The notes below the pieces were generated by a model. That model had not been told where the DNA came from. It did no database searches and saw only the letters and a program-made list of their open reading frames with translations. A program made the translations under genes and the position numbers. Source: Monocercomonoides exilis (taxonomy: Eukaryota; Preaxostyla; Oxymonadida; Polymastigidae). Taken from it: a stretch of 64,000 nt of DNA. The DNA is taken from contig LSRY02000004.1 of NCBI GenBank assembly GCA_001643675.2, forward strand, positions 1,969,501 through 2,033,500. Direction: 5' to 3'. How positions within the stretch are numbered: the stretch's first letter is position 1; every line of letters starts with the position of its first letter. Below are positions 1-10,262 of the stretch, one piece after another.

Positions 1-20
1 ATATTCCTGCGGGCATCCAC

Positions 21-1000
21 TTAGCTGCATTCCAAAGGGATGTTTTGACCGGAGGAGCTGTTGCCCACAAACTTTGCATCTTCGATGCTGTCAGCACCTC
101 CTGAGACACACAACGTTCCATCAGATGCGTTTGCCATGATGAGATCGCTGATGGCTGCTGTTGTGTTGCACAGATGGACCAGCGATGCATTCCACGAGCA
201 GATGCTGTCTGCGCTGTTTCCGTTTCCATTTGCACTTTCAGTGGTTTCTGAAGGTGCTCCCTCAAACACACACATGGTTAGAGATAGATCGGCTGCATTG
301 CTTGCACTTATAATGCTCCCCCGCTGCCCAGGTTCATCTGCATCGTTGCCAGAGGATGTGTCATATTGTGAGCAGGTGAAATTTGACAGGGATATGTGTG
401 AAGAGGGGGAAGACGCAGAAAATGCAGACAATTTAAAGGAGGCATCGGTACTAGTGTTTGAGCAGTTGCGGAATGAATAGCCAGGAAAGGCAATGTCTCC
501 TGTGGTAGTAGCGGGGAGGCAGAGGACGCTGCCCTGCGAAAACACCAGATGCTCGGCTGCCACGCTGTGCGCCAAGGCGCTCTGGAACTGGCGGAACTCG
601 AAGGTGCTGGCTAACAGCTGGAGGTGCTGGAGGTTTATGTTTGCGAGGGCAACACGGTCGGCGGCGGAGAGGAGGAAAAGCAGAAGAGAGAACGTGAGGT
701 GTTTGACGTAGCTGTTATCGACAGTCAAGTGGCCATTCTCGATGGCTAGCAAAGAGAAGTTGAGGAGTGCTGAATGTTCAGCTGGCGAGGTGGCTGATGA
801 AGTGGCAGAGGAAACAAACTGGACAAAGGAAAGCGAGAGGTGGCCATCGGTGTGGCACACAACAGCACTGCCTGTGTTCGAAAAAGATGGGTCAAAGAGG
901 AAGTCGAGACGCCCAATCCAAACATTTGAAGATGTTGCGAAGATAACAGGGTAGCGCTGGATGGAGGCTTCGTTTTCATTATTGGGAATATTGAAACAAA
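21..1000 (-). pseudogene. Beta-helix (pectin-lyase-like) surface-type protein, decayed fragment
   Basis: An open frame of 279 codons (860 down to 21) has no ATG at its start, and the same frame stays open upstream to about position 1000. That upstream part reads YPVIFATSSNVWIGRLDF, a segment typical of the large beta-helix family that I associate with oxymonads. The protein is rich in Ser, Asn and Ala with short alternating hydrophobic strands, as expected for parallel beta-helix rungs. It ends at a TAA at 21-23, and the frame seems to continue in family style beyond it (VDARRN), so this stop may be premature. The 5' end merges into AT-rich DNA without a start codon or a clear splice acceptor. 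I read it as a truncated, probably dead gene. An exon of a gene that continues outside the window is the alternative. Function unknown; a surface or secreted role is inference from the fold. Confidence 0.55.
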
Positions 1001-2460
1001 AAAGTAAATTTTAAAAAATCCAAAATTTTATGAACATAAAAGAACAAACAAATCACAAACCATCAATTTTGTTAATAATTTTGTTTATGTGGACTTGAGT
1101 AAGTTGTATTAGCTTCTATGAAACATTGATGTTCATTATGAGCAATGAAATATTCCGATTTTAAAAAACACAAGAATTCTTATTATCATTAAAATTTTCA
1201 AAAAAATAATAGAAACATACCATGAAACTTTCATGAATCAACAATTGCAAAATTGTTCAATCAAGAAAAACCATTTTTCATTGAAAATTTTTAAATTTAA
1301 TTTTGATCAAATAATTTGATATATAATATTTTTGCTTTAAAAAATTTTTTCTTATAAAGAAGTTTGCAACAAACTGATAAACATTATTGTGAAAGTTTGT
1401 TTTTTTCATTTGAATTATGGAAACGGAATGATAAAATAATAACTTCCATGGGTCGGTTTTTTGATCTGATGTCACTTTTCAAAAAAATTTTGCCAAATGC
1501 AGAAGCATCTGACTGAAACTCACCCTTCCACATTAAAATATAATAGTTATAAAAATTTTTTGCTAAGTTGTTTCTTTTTTGAATGATTCAGAAATTATTT
1601 TATGAATTTCGTTTGTTTTCATTTATGATGATAAATATAGATCAATTTCATTGAAAAAACAACAAATTTTGAATTTTGTGAATTGCATGTTGAATCATTC
1701 AAAAAAGAAACAACTTAGCAAAAAATTTTTATAACTATTATATTTTAATGTGGAAGGGTGAGTTTCAGTCAGATGCTTCTGCATTTGATGAAAAGTATTT
1801 TTTAAGTTGTCCCATTGACAAAGTTTTTTTTAAAAAATGATAGCTTTCCATACAGTCAAAACGAACAAATTTCTGGGAAAAAAAATAACCAGAATTGTTT
1901 ATATCATATAAGAAATAAGTGGTGCGTATAAAAGATGAATTGAATCGTTTTGTTAAAATAGAAATATTCATCAAAAGTTGGATTTTCAAAAATAATAATT
2001 ATTTATTTCAAAAAATATACAACACTGCTATTAAAAATTTGTTAATGAATAGATGTCATATATGCTAATATACAACTATGAAAAATTCTGTAAATTGATA
2101 TTAAATATTTCTTGAGATATTTGAATTTAAAATTTCGCTCTGTTAAAAAAAAATGTCCGGATTTAAAAAAACCACCCTAATAATAACAAATAAGAGCATT
2201 TTGAAAATGAAAATATCTTCATATCGTGCCTTTAATAAGAACAAGTTATAAGATAACTTCCTATGTTGAAAAAATATTGAAATGCCCAATAATATAAAAT
2301 CGAAATTTAGAAATTTTCAATGTGATAAAATTTTTCGATCAAAGAAATTTAAACATTAGTTTTTTCAAGTGCTAAATTTAAAGATGCATGAAGCTGTTAA
2401 ACTCATATTAAAGATCACAAAATTTTACCAAATATTTTTCATTGCTAATATCAATTTTTG
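1001..2460. other. AT-rich intergenic DNA
   Basis: No supportable gene is seen. Short open frames here are AT-rich noise (Lys, Asn, Ile, Phe). The only clear structure is the 97-bp inverted repeat listed separately. Adjacent to a decayed gene and full of A/T runs, it reads as repeat-derived spacer. Confidence 0.6.
1494..1787. repeat. Perfect 97-bp inverted repeat with 100-bp loop (hairpin/foldback element)
   Basis: Positions 1494-1590 and 1691-1787 are exact reverse complements by eye over 97 bp, separated by a 100-bp spacer. Outer ends read CAAATGCAGAAGCATCT and its complement, inner ends GAATGATTCA and its complement. Perfect arm identity in otherwise drifting AT-rich DNA implies a young element or ongoing gene conversion. 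It could be a small foldback/MITE element or a hairpin-RNA source. No protein is encoded. Confidence 0.9.
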
Positions 2461-4680
2461 CTATCCCGGCTTCACCCAATTTATCCATTTCTGGACCATT
2501 TCCCATCCATTCCTCTTAGCAAGCGTTGGTTCATGTCTCATCCATTCTGGTGGCTCTGTATTAACACATGTTTCCCATATCATTGCCATTGTCTTTCCGT
2601 TTTTATCTTGATGTGTGATATCATGTCTCATCCATTCTGGTGGCTCTGTCTTCACATATGCAATCCATATCATCGCCATTGTCCATCCGTCATTATCAGT
2701 AACTGTAATCCTGTGTCGCATCCATTCTGGAGGTTCTGTTTTAGCATACTCAATCCATATCATTGCCATCGTCCATCCGTCATTATCAGTAACTGTAATC
2801 TTGTGTCGCATCCATTTTGGGGGATCTGTTAAAACTAATTCAATCCACTGCATCGCCATTGTCCTCCCCAAATTATCAGCGACTGTTATCCCATGTCGCA
2901 TCCATTTAGGGGGTTCAGTTTTCACGCACGCTATCCATATCATCGCTATGGTCCATCCGTCATTATCAGTAACTGTAATCCTGTGTCGCATCCATTCTGG
3001 AGGTTCTGTTTTAGCATACTCAATCCACATCATTGCCATTGTTTGTCCGAAATAATCTGCTATTTTAGCGTCATGCCTCATCCATGTGGGAGGTTCTGTT
3101 TTTACGAATGAAATCCATATCATTGCAATTGTTCGTTTGAAATTATCCGTAAATTTAGTGTCATGTCTCATATATTCTGGTGGCTCTGTTCCATATTTAA
3201 TGATCCAATTAATTGCTGCTTCCCCATCTTTGTCTCCAATTGTGATCCCCTGATACATCCGTTTTGGCGGCTTGATCTTTATGTATTCTTCCCTATGCTT
3301 TGCTATTGGTTTCTCTTCTTCATCACTAATTGTTAACGCTCGTCGCATCCACTCAGGCGGATTTGTTTTCACGAATGCAATCCAAATCGTCGCCATCGTA
3401 TTTCCATCTTTATCTCTTTTTGAAGGGTCATGTCTCATCCATTCATATGGTTTTGTTCGTACGAAAGCAATCCATATCATCGCCATCGTCCATCCGTCAT
3501 TATCAGTAACTGTAATCCTGTGTCGCATCCATGTGGGAGGTTCAGTTTTCACGCACGCTATCCATATCATTGCCATCGTCCATCCATCATTATCAGTAAC
3601 TGTAATCTTGTGTCGCATCCATTCTGGGGGATCTGTTCCCACGCATGCAATCCACTTCATCGCCATTGTATTTCCGACATTATCAGTAACTGTAATCCTG
3701 TGTCGCATCCATTCTGGGGGATCTGTTCCCACGCATGCAATCCACTTCATCGCTATTGTATTTCCGTCTTTGTCACAAAGAGCAATGTCATGTCTCATCC
3801 ACATGGGCGGTTCAGCCTTCACATATGAAATCCACTTCATTGCCATTGTCTTTCCGTTTTTATCCTGATGTGTGACGTCATGTCTCATCCATTCTGGGGG
3901 ATCTGTTCTCACATATGAAATCCACTTCATTGTCACTGTTCTTCCATTTTCATCAGCAAGCGTAATATTGTGTCTCATCCATTCTGGTGGTTCTGTTTTG
4001 ACGTATTTAATCCAGAACATGGCCATTGTTCTTCCTTTGTCATCCGCAAGAGTAATTCCATGTCTCATCCATTCTGGTAGATCTGTTTTCACATTTTCAA
4101 TCCACAGCATGGCCATTGTTTTTCCGTTCTCATCAGCAAGAGTAATTCCATGTCTCATCCACTCTGGTGGCTCTGTTTTTATGTTTTCTATCCATAGCAT
4201 GGCCATGGTTTTACCATCATTATCGCCAACGCCAACATGATGCCTCATCCATTTTGGTGGATCTGTTCGATATTTAATGATCCAATTCATTGCTGCTGTT
4301 TTTCCATCTTTATCTCCCAGTAAATAATCAAGTCTCATCCATTCTGGTGGCTCACTCAAGACATTTTCTATCCATATCATCGCCATTGTCTTTCCATCTT
4401 TATCAGAAATAGTAACCTCATGTCGCATCCATTCGGGAGGATTTGTTTTCACAAACACAATCCAAATCATCGCCATTGTTCGTCCCATTTTATTACCAAG
4501 AATAATATTGTGTCGCATCCATTGTGGAGGTTCTGCTTTTAGGTGTTCTATCCAAAGCATCGCCATTGTATTTCCGTCTTTGTCACAAATTGTAATGCTA
4601 TGTCGTATATGCTTGGGAGGTTCTCTCTTTTTTTCCAAGATCCAACGCATGGCGGATGTTCTTCCGTTTTTATCCTTTGC
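2461..4680. repeat. 90-bp coding tandem repeat array (24 units)
   Basis: The 30-residue protein repeat is a 90-bp DNA tandem repeat, seen on the plus strand as recurring CATCCATTCTGG blocks spaced exactly 90 bp. Several neighbouring units differ by only a few bases, which shows recent unit duplication or gene conversion. Confidence 0.9.
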
Positions 4681-4761
4681 TTTTGAATTAGCTTTCATGT
4701 TTTCTGTTGTTTCATTTTCTTTTAATTTTTTTAAACTGAATGCATCTGTTGCTTTGCTCAT
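2461..4761 (-). CDS. Ankyrin-like protein made of 24 tandem 30-residue repeats
   Basis: An uninterrupted 766-codon frame starts with ATG at 4761. After a short Lys-rich N-terminus (about 30 residues) and a partial unit, the whole protein is 24 units of 30 residues with consensus D-x-x-G-x-T-x-A-M-x-W-I followed by PPEWMRH. The D-G-x-T-x-A-M core resembles the start of an ankyrin repeat (DxxGxTALM), but units are 30 residues rather than 33, and the usual helix-2 region is replaced by the PPEWMRH turn. Unit 16 is one residue short and units 15-16 have lost most consensus positions, while several units (such as those with ITVTDNDGWTMAMIWI) are almost identical also in DNA. No signal peptide or membrane segment is visible. 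A protein-binding scaffold is the likely role, by analogy. It is the only intact gene in the first 15 kb. A noncanonical helical-repeat family unrelated to ankyrins is the alternative. Confidence 0.85.
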   Translation of the reverse strand: MSKATDAFSLKKLKENETTENMKANSKAKDKNGRTSAMRWILEKKREPPKHIRHSITICDKDGNTMAMLWIEHLKAEPPQWMRHNIILGNKMGRTMAMIWIVFVKTNPPEWMRHEVTISDKDGKTMAMIWIENVLSEPPEWMRLDYLLGDKDGKTAAMNWIIKYRTDPPKWMRHHVGVGDNDGKTMAMLWIENIKTEPPEWMRHGITLADENGKTMAMLWIENVKTDLPEWMRHGITLADDKGRTMAMFWIKYVKTEPPEWMRHNITLADENGRTVTMKWISYVRTDPPEWMRHDVTHQDKNGKTMAMKWISYVKAEPPMWMRHDIALCDKDGNTIAMKWIACVGTDPPEWMRHRITVTDNVGNTMAMKWIACVGTDPPEWMRHKITVTDNDGWTMAMIWIACVKTEPPTWMRHRITVTDNDGWTMAMIWIAFVRTKPYEWMRHDPSKRDKDGNTMATIWIAFVKTNPPEWMRRALTISDEEEKPIAKHREEYIKIKPPKRMYQGITIGDKDGEAAINWIIKYGTEPPEYMRHDTKFTDNFKRTIAMIWISFVKTEPPTWMRHDAKIADYFGQTMAMMWIEYAKTEPPEWMRHRITVTDNDGWTIAMIWIACVKTEPPKWMRHGITVADNLGRTMAMQWIELVLTDPPKWMRHKITVTDNDGWTMAMIWIEYAKTEPPEWMRHRITVTDNDGWTMAMIWIAYVKTEPPEWMRHDITHQDKNGKTMAMIWETCVNTEPPEWMRHEPTLAKRNGWEMVQKWINWVKPG

Positions 4762-5287
4762 TTTGTTTGATATATCAAAAAATATGCGGTTATTTATTTT
4801 TTCACAAAGAGATTTACAAATTAGTTATTTGATCAATTTTTCATAGAGTCTTTAAATATCTGAAATGTCATTTGATGGTAATTAAGATTAATTGTGAAAT
4901 AGTCGCTTCAACACTGTCAAATGTCAATTTTTTTAGTCGGACGCGACAGCGTTGAAGACGCTCGAGTAAATAATTGAATTTGTGAAAATAAAAATGGAAA
5001 AAAAAAACCCAAAAAATACACATTAATTTCAAAATCCCCCGGTAATTTAAATTATTTCTTTGCGACAAGAGAATTTTTTGATTTATGTTTCGGTCAAAGA
5101 TGTTGAACAATGTAGTGATCGCATTTTTTAGATTTTCTCATCGCGTTCGGAAATTTTGGTGACTTTTGAATAGGGTCAGTAATTTATCATACCCCCTTTT
5201 TATTGAAGGAACCTAAAATATCTGGCTCATAAGAGCACTTCTGAAAAAAATATAACAGGAAACCTTCAAAATGTTGATATACCATTT

Positions 5288-5395
5288 ATTATTCAAAGTT
5301 GTAAAACTAATTATTCAAAATTGTTAAACTTTTTATTCGTAATTAATAAGCTTATTATTCGAAATTGGTAAACTTCTTATTCAAAATTTATTAAA
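5288..5395. repeat. Imperfect ~22-bp tandem repeat, about 5 units
   Basis: Five diverged copies of a unit like TTATTCAAAATTGTTAAAC follow each other directly. They end where the MITE-like copy at 5402 begins. Confidence 0.6.
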
Positions 5396-5401
5396 TGGAA
5401 T

Positions 5402-5675
5402 ATTTTGGGGAAAATATGCACCTTCAAGCTTTTTATGCACAAAGCACAATAAATTTCTTCACTCATAACTTTATTTCTCTTTCTCAGATTTCAAAATCAA
5501 TTTGATTTTCATATCCGTAAACAGGCATCGTTGTTATCAATACATTAAGTTTTCCAACATTTCACGAATGTCAAAAAATGTTTTTTCATTTATAATGTTT
5601 TTTTATCCAAAAAACTCAATGAAAAGTCATATTTTTCAATGAAAATGCCTGAAGTTAAATATTTTTCCCCATTTT
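5402..5675 (+). mobile_element. MITE-like element, copy A
   Basis: First of three related ~275-bp copies (the others are at 7323-7600 and, inverted, at 14868-15142). The shared interior includes TTTCCAACATTTCACGAATG and a stretch around CACTCATAACTTTATTTC. The ends form short terminal inverted repeats: it begins GGGGAAAAT and ends ATTTTTCCCC. No coding capacity, so it is classed as a non-autonomous DNA element. Confidence 0.7.
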
Positions 5676-5802
5676 TTTCTAAAAATTTTCATGTATTAAG
5701 CCTTCCATTGATTGATTGACGAAAAGTGATTAAAATATGATATTCAGTCAATATTCAAAATATTGATGAGAAATTAAACCTCTGAAATTGTTATTTGTGA
5801 AT

Positions 5803-5826
5803 AAACATGAAAATTTCTGACTTTTC

Positions 5827-5877
<51 letters not shown>

Positions 5878-6693
5878 ATCATGATTAAAATAGTATAATT
5901 TTTGAATTATTTCACCTCATATCGATAAGTTATGTGGGTGATTATTTTTGAAATCATATTTTTTCATAATATTTTTTCAGTTCAAAATTTGCTCTTGAAT
6001 ATTAACAAATGAACAGTGAAAAGTGAAAAGGCTGATAAAAAACATTTTCATCTTTTGTTCGGCAAAATTATTTTTTTTCATAACAGTTGTGGTGATTGTG
6101 GCATTTGATAACAAAATCTCTTCCAAATGATAAACTATCTTTGGAAAAACAACTCACCGAAAAAAGTTATGATTTCAAAAATAATCACCCATGTTTTATT
6201 CAATCAAGAAAAGATATATAAATTAAAGCTTATTCAGATGAACAATAAAAAACAAATGTCAAATTTTTTTTGAAAAGTTCCTTTTGTTAAATTTTAAATA
6301 AAATAAAAATTTCATATTTCAATCAAATTTTTGTTTCCACAAACGAAACTTCACAAAAATAGCAATAATTACACAGCCAATGTTTTATCTTCATGACAGT
6401 TAAATTTGGTGAGTGGAAACATAAATTTGATTGAAATAAGAAATTTTTATTTTATTCGAAAATTAAACAAAAGGAACTTATCAGAAAAATTAAGACAAAA
6501 AATTTTTTGAGAAAGTGCATTTGTGGATTTCTTCACTTCTGAAAAAATATTTGCATTCAGTTTGTTACATTGATGCAAACAACTTTTCTTGATTGAATAA
6601 TACATTATTTATCGATGTGAGGTGAAATAACTCAAAAATTATTTTATTTCCACATGATGTTTTTTTTATGAAAAATTAGAAAATTTCATGTTT
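5803..6693. mobile_element. Foldback element with nested inverted repeats
   Basis: The outer arms 5803-5930 and 6608-6693 are imperfect reverse complements (shared blocks AAACATGAAA, AAAACATCATG, TTATTTCACCTCA). The left arm carries a 48-base A run where the right arm has only eight bases. Inside lie two further inverted pairs: 5936-5957 with 6169-6190 (GGGTGATTATTTTTGAAATCAT) and about 6273-6345 with 6413-6487. The element ends one base before the left 482-bp arm. No protein is encoded. Confidence 0.65.
5829..5876. repeat. Poly(A) run of 48
   Basis: An uninterrupted homopolymer lies inside the left arm of the foldback element. It may be slippage growth of the short A run still present in the opposite arm. 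Confidence 0.95.
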
Positions 6694-6694
6694 C

Positions 6695-7176
6695 GGCATA
6701 GGTACATCTGTTCTTCTTTTGCAATTTGCGATATTAGAAATTAACTTTATGATGAAATAATAGATAAAATTAATTTAAAACTTTTGGGTGGACGAATTTT
6801 TGAAATTGTTTTTTCTTGTTGAAAAAAATCAATTTTGAAAAAGCACCCATAAATATTACAATTTTAAATCAAAATAAATAAATAAGGATAATTCCTTATT
6901 AACAAATATATGCAACGCTTTAAAGTGTTATATTAACCTTTTGTATCAAAGAATTTCTGAGAAATAAGAAAATTTTTGAAAAAAATTTTTTAAATTAATA
7001 ACTTTAGATCAATCCCACAATCAAATTTCATATTTCCAAAGATTTAGGATTAGCTTTTTTTGTGATGTGCAGGGTGCACACTTTCCAATATATTTCATTT
7101 AGAATATATGAATATTTTATTGTTGTATGCACTGATTGTTATTTTAAATATTGTTCCATAATTTTCAAAATTTGAT
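6695..7176 (+). repeat. Left arm of a 482-bp inverted repeat
   Basis: Reverse-complementary to 13432-13913 over 482 bp. By eye I find a single difference (GGTACATCTG here against AGTACATCTG in the other arm). The arm has no coding frame. The two arms enclose about 6.25 kb holding a decayed pogo-like transposase and a decayed beta-helix gene. No target-site duplication was recognised at the outer ends. Confidence 0.9.
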
Positions 7177-7286
7177 CGTTTTTTTGCAAAATCATTATTC
7201 AAGCAATATGAAATTTTATGTTTTTTTGTTCAAAGATCAGAAATAATAACATATGAGAGAATCTTATCAAATGTATGTAATTGTTC

Positions 7287-7288
<2 letters not shown>

Positions 7289-7318
<30 letters not shown>
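7289..7318. repeat. Poly(T) run of 30
   Basis: Homopolymer directly upstream of MITE-like copy B. Confidence 0.95.
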
Positions 7319-7322
7319 CGGA

Positions 7323-7600
7323 AATATGGGGAAAATACGGACTTTCAAGCATTTTTTGCACAAAGCCCAATAAAATTGTTTCACTCATAACTTTATTTCC
7401 CTTTCTCAGATTTCAAAATGAATTTGATTTTCATATCCGTAAGCAGGTATTGTTGAAATCATAACATAAAGTTTTCCAACATTTCACGAATGTCAAAAAA
7501 TGAAACCATTTTTATTGTGTTTTTTTATAATAAAAAAGTCATTGAAAAGTGCATAATTTTTCAATGAAATTGTCTGAAGCCAAAAATTTTGCCCCATATG
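7323..7600 (+). mobile_element. MITE-like element, copy B
   Basis: Best-preserved copy of the ~275-bp family. It starts ATATGGGGAAAAT and ends ATTTTGCCCCATAT, giving terminal inverted repeats of about 14 bp with one mismatch. The interior matches copies A and C. It lies just inside the left 482-bp arm. Confidence 0.75.
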
Positions 7601-8041
7601 TTGAAATGATTTCATTCAAATAGGGTTATAATTTTATCTCGACCTTTTTTTTATCAAAACCTTTTGTTTTTAATTAATCATTAACTTTTCCCACAATTTC
7701 ATATTTAAAAAGATTTTTAAGTATATATATGAATTCAATAGAAAAAAATAAATACATTTTGAAACAAACCCAATTTCGCATAGGGGGGAGATGGGGGGGT
7801 TTAGCCCCTTCATTGAACTTCTGTGTGGAATTGGATGGTAACATGGGGCATAAAACCTTCAGTTTGTTCAAAATGTTATTTATCGATTCTTTTTCATTTC
7901 ATTTCAATAAAAAAAAATAAAAAATTGTTATGATCGAAAAAATATTATTAAAAAATGAAAATATCAACAGAAATAAAATTAAAAGAAGGTCAGAAAAAAT
8001 TGCAGAGAGCAATGACTTCATGCTAGTATAGGAAGTATCAC

Positions 8042-9268
8042 AGTCGGCTGGATCGAATGGCTCATATCGTTGTTGATGGAGTTGTACACGTAACGGATGC
8101 TATAAATACCAAGGAATTCAGCCGCACAGGGATTAAGAATGCTGTGAGAGCTCTCAGAAAATGAAGGCTGGTTGGAAATATTGGCAGACCTGCAGCAGTC
8201 GTGGGCGAAAAGGAACAAAGAGTTTTGGATATTATTCACATTGAAGCGAAGTCTGGAGCATGTTTAACTTTGTAAAAAACAACAGAATTGGTTTGTATAA
8301 TTTTTATTTATATGTTTTAATCATTTGTTTTTCAGATAGAAAATGTTATTAACGACAACGATGACGAAGATGCACCATTTACAGAAGTTTCAATGTCTGC
8401 CACTTATGGTTTTGTCAAGCGTCATCCGGAGCTGAAGACTGGAACACTGAAGAATTTGGATATCAACAGACTGGCTGTTTCGTGAAGAAGTGTTTTAAAA
8501 CCCTGATACAAAACACTCGACGAGCTGCATGAAAAGTCCCATAATAATACAGCTTTCATGATAAATATCGATGAATCTTCAACGCGCGTTCCCACAGACT
8601 CAAAACAGCTTGTTGTGCATACTGCAGACACAAAAGCAGGTTTTACGAAAGAACCACCAAGAATGATTAATTCTTCATTCGTGGCAGCTGTTGCAGCAGA
8701 TGGATATGCCTTTCCTTCTGTCATTTTGTGGCCAAGTGCAAAGCTGCCAGAAGAGCTGAAAAGCCTGTTATCTCCAACGCTTGAGATATGGGCAAACGAA
8801 AGCAGCTGGATGGACAACGTGTGCCTTTAAAGGGATGCTCTCACAGTTCTTCTTCTTTCTGTCATCGAAAGAAGAAAGCGCATGTCACTTGAAAACGAAC
8901 ACATTCTTCTCCTTCTTGATTTCCACGCTTTTCGTGCAAATCAATTGATCTGTCGACAATTTCTGATATGACAAATCAACGTTTTAACCTTCGTGCCACA
9001 CAGCACACACCTCTGTCAGCCGTTAGACAAAGGGGTGTTTGCTGTGTTCAAATCTGAATTGACAAACAGATTAAAGTCTCCATCTTCTTCTTCATCTTCC
9101 TCCAAACGAGCTGCAATTTCCGACGTTCTGCCTCAAGCCATCCACACTGCATTATCTCCTTCTGTAATTCAGAAAGCTTTCATCTGCAGTGGTGTTCTTC
9201 ACAATTCTTCTGGGCCAGTTCTTTTGAAACTGCCCGAATCTTCGATTAACCATCTTCCATCCCGATGA
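8042..9268 (+). pseudogene. Pogo/Tigger-like (CENP-B-related) DDE transposase, decayed
   Basis: One reading frame can be followed from 8042 to 9268. The first part reads like an N-terminal helix-turn-helix (NIGRPAAVVGEKEQ, then SGACLTL), followed by a second CENP-B-type DNA-binding segment (ATYGFVKRHPELKTG), then a DDE core: INIDES with the first Asp, WANESSWMDNVCL, LLLLDFHAF with the second Asp, and PHSTHLCQPLDKGVF with the third. A 45-nt intron at 8291-8335 (GTTTGT...CAG) keeps the frame. Six in-frame stops break it (8162 TGA, 8273 TAA, 8483 TGA, 8504 TGA, 8828 TAA, 8969 TGA), yet I found no frameshift. The gene once moved a class II element by cut-and-paste. It cannot be functional now unless stops are read through. 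The 482-bp inverted arms on both sides may or may not be its ends; pogo elements usually have much shorter ones. Confidence 0.85.
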
Positions 9269-9292
9269 AATAGATTCAACTTTTATGGAAAG

Positions 9293-9739
9293 GTGATAAC
9301 CAACGAGAATCTTTTTGAGAAATGGGAAAATCATTTGAAAATGAATGTTGAAAGGAAAAATGAAATGGATGAAAAGGAGAAAGATGAAGTGAAGACTGTT
9401 GTGGATGAAAAGAAAAAAATAAAAAGAAGATTTTTTCATGTGAAAAACGATGATTCTGAAGATGAAAAAAAAGATAATGAATCAAATCGAGCTGAAAAAA
9501 AAGGAAAGTTATCAGAAGAATTAATTCTGATTTTGTTTTCTTTTTATTATGTTGTTTTTTTGCATTTTTTTCACTTCATTTTTTGGGTCAGAATAAAGAA
9601 AAAGGGTCAGGATAAAATAATAACTCTATTCTCATTTTTCAAAATCAAGATCGGATGCAAAAATTGGACCAAAAAAAGAAAGGAGGTTCAACATCCTTCA
9701 ATTACTTCCACAGGCACCCTCAGAAACGCACATAGCTGA
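9293..9739 (+). other. Lys/Glu-rich open frame, possibly transposase tail remnant
   Basis: A 148-codon frame follows the transposase remnant in another frame. Its first ~80 residues are Lys/Glu/Asp-rich (for example MDEKEKDEVKTVVDEKKK), then hydrophobic AT-driven sequence. Pogo-type transposases often end in a charged tail, so it may be the decayed C-terminus. It could also be chance in purine-rich DNA. No conserved motif is seen. Confidence 0.3.
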
Positions 9740-10262
9740 GAAGATGAAAAAAACAGACACTTATTTTATGAAGAAGAATTTTATAAGGAAGCAGGATAAA
9801 AAGCAAAACGATGAAAAAGAGCATCAATAAAAATTAGAACAGAGTTATATATACTTTCACCGCAGTTTTTAGAAAGACTGAAAGATGAATGGAAGTAATG
9901 AAGAAGAGAGAGGGGGGGAAAAAGAGAAGAATTGATTATTGAAAAAGAAAGATAAAAGGAAGAGCTGACTGAAATGAAAATTTCATTAAGGAAATATTTA
10001 CCTTTAAAATCGATGAATTTGATTATTTAAGGATAAAGATGAAAAAAATTGAAAAACTGAGAACAAATAGAGAAAGAAGAAAATAGGAAAATAAGTGTTG
10101 ACTGAGGTTTATTTTTTGTTTCGAGCTGGATGATAATAAAGTTCATGAAGAAGAAAATATTAAATTTTGTAATTACTTTTCTTTTGAGTATTCTGTTTGT
10201 CTTATTTTATAAATTCAATTTTTCAAAAGAATTTCATTTAAATAATTAATTTGGAAAATTAT
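9740..10262. other. Purine-rich gene-free stretch
   Basis: GA/AAG-rich DNA between the transposase remnant and the beta-helix pseudogene. I see no gene here. Confidence 0.5.

Larger units (their letters stand above)
4762..8026. other. Gene-free AT-rich repeat cluster
   Basis: About 3.3 kb with no supportable coding region. It holds a short tandem array, two MITE-like copies, a foldback element, the left 482-bp inverted arm, a 48-A run and a 30-T run, each listed separately. The remainder is AT-rich DNA in which I see no gene. Confidence 0.7.

Noticed and set aside
2458-4240. Plus-strand repeat frames such as IHSGGSVLTHVSHIIAIV
   Set aside because: Antisense of the 90-bp ankyrin-like repeat array; the repeat keeps all frames open. 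The minus frame has the ATG, full length and a sensible repeat consensus.
2700-4600. CRISPR-like array from regularly spaced CATCCATTCTGG blocks
   Set aside because: The spacing is the 90-bp coding repeat of one protein gene; there are no unique spacers, and the setting is eukaryotic.
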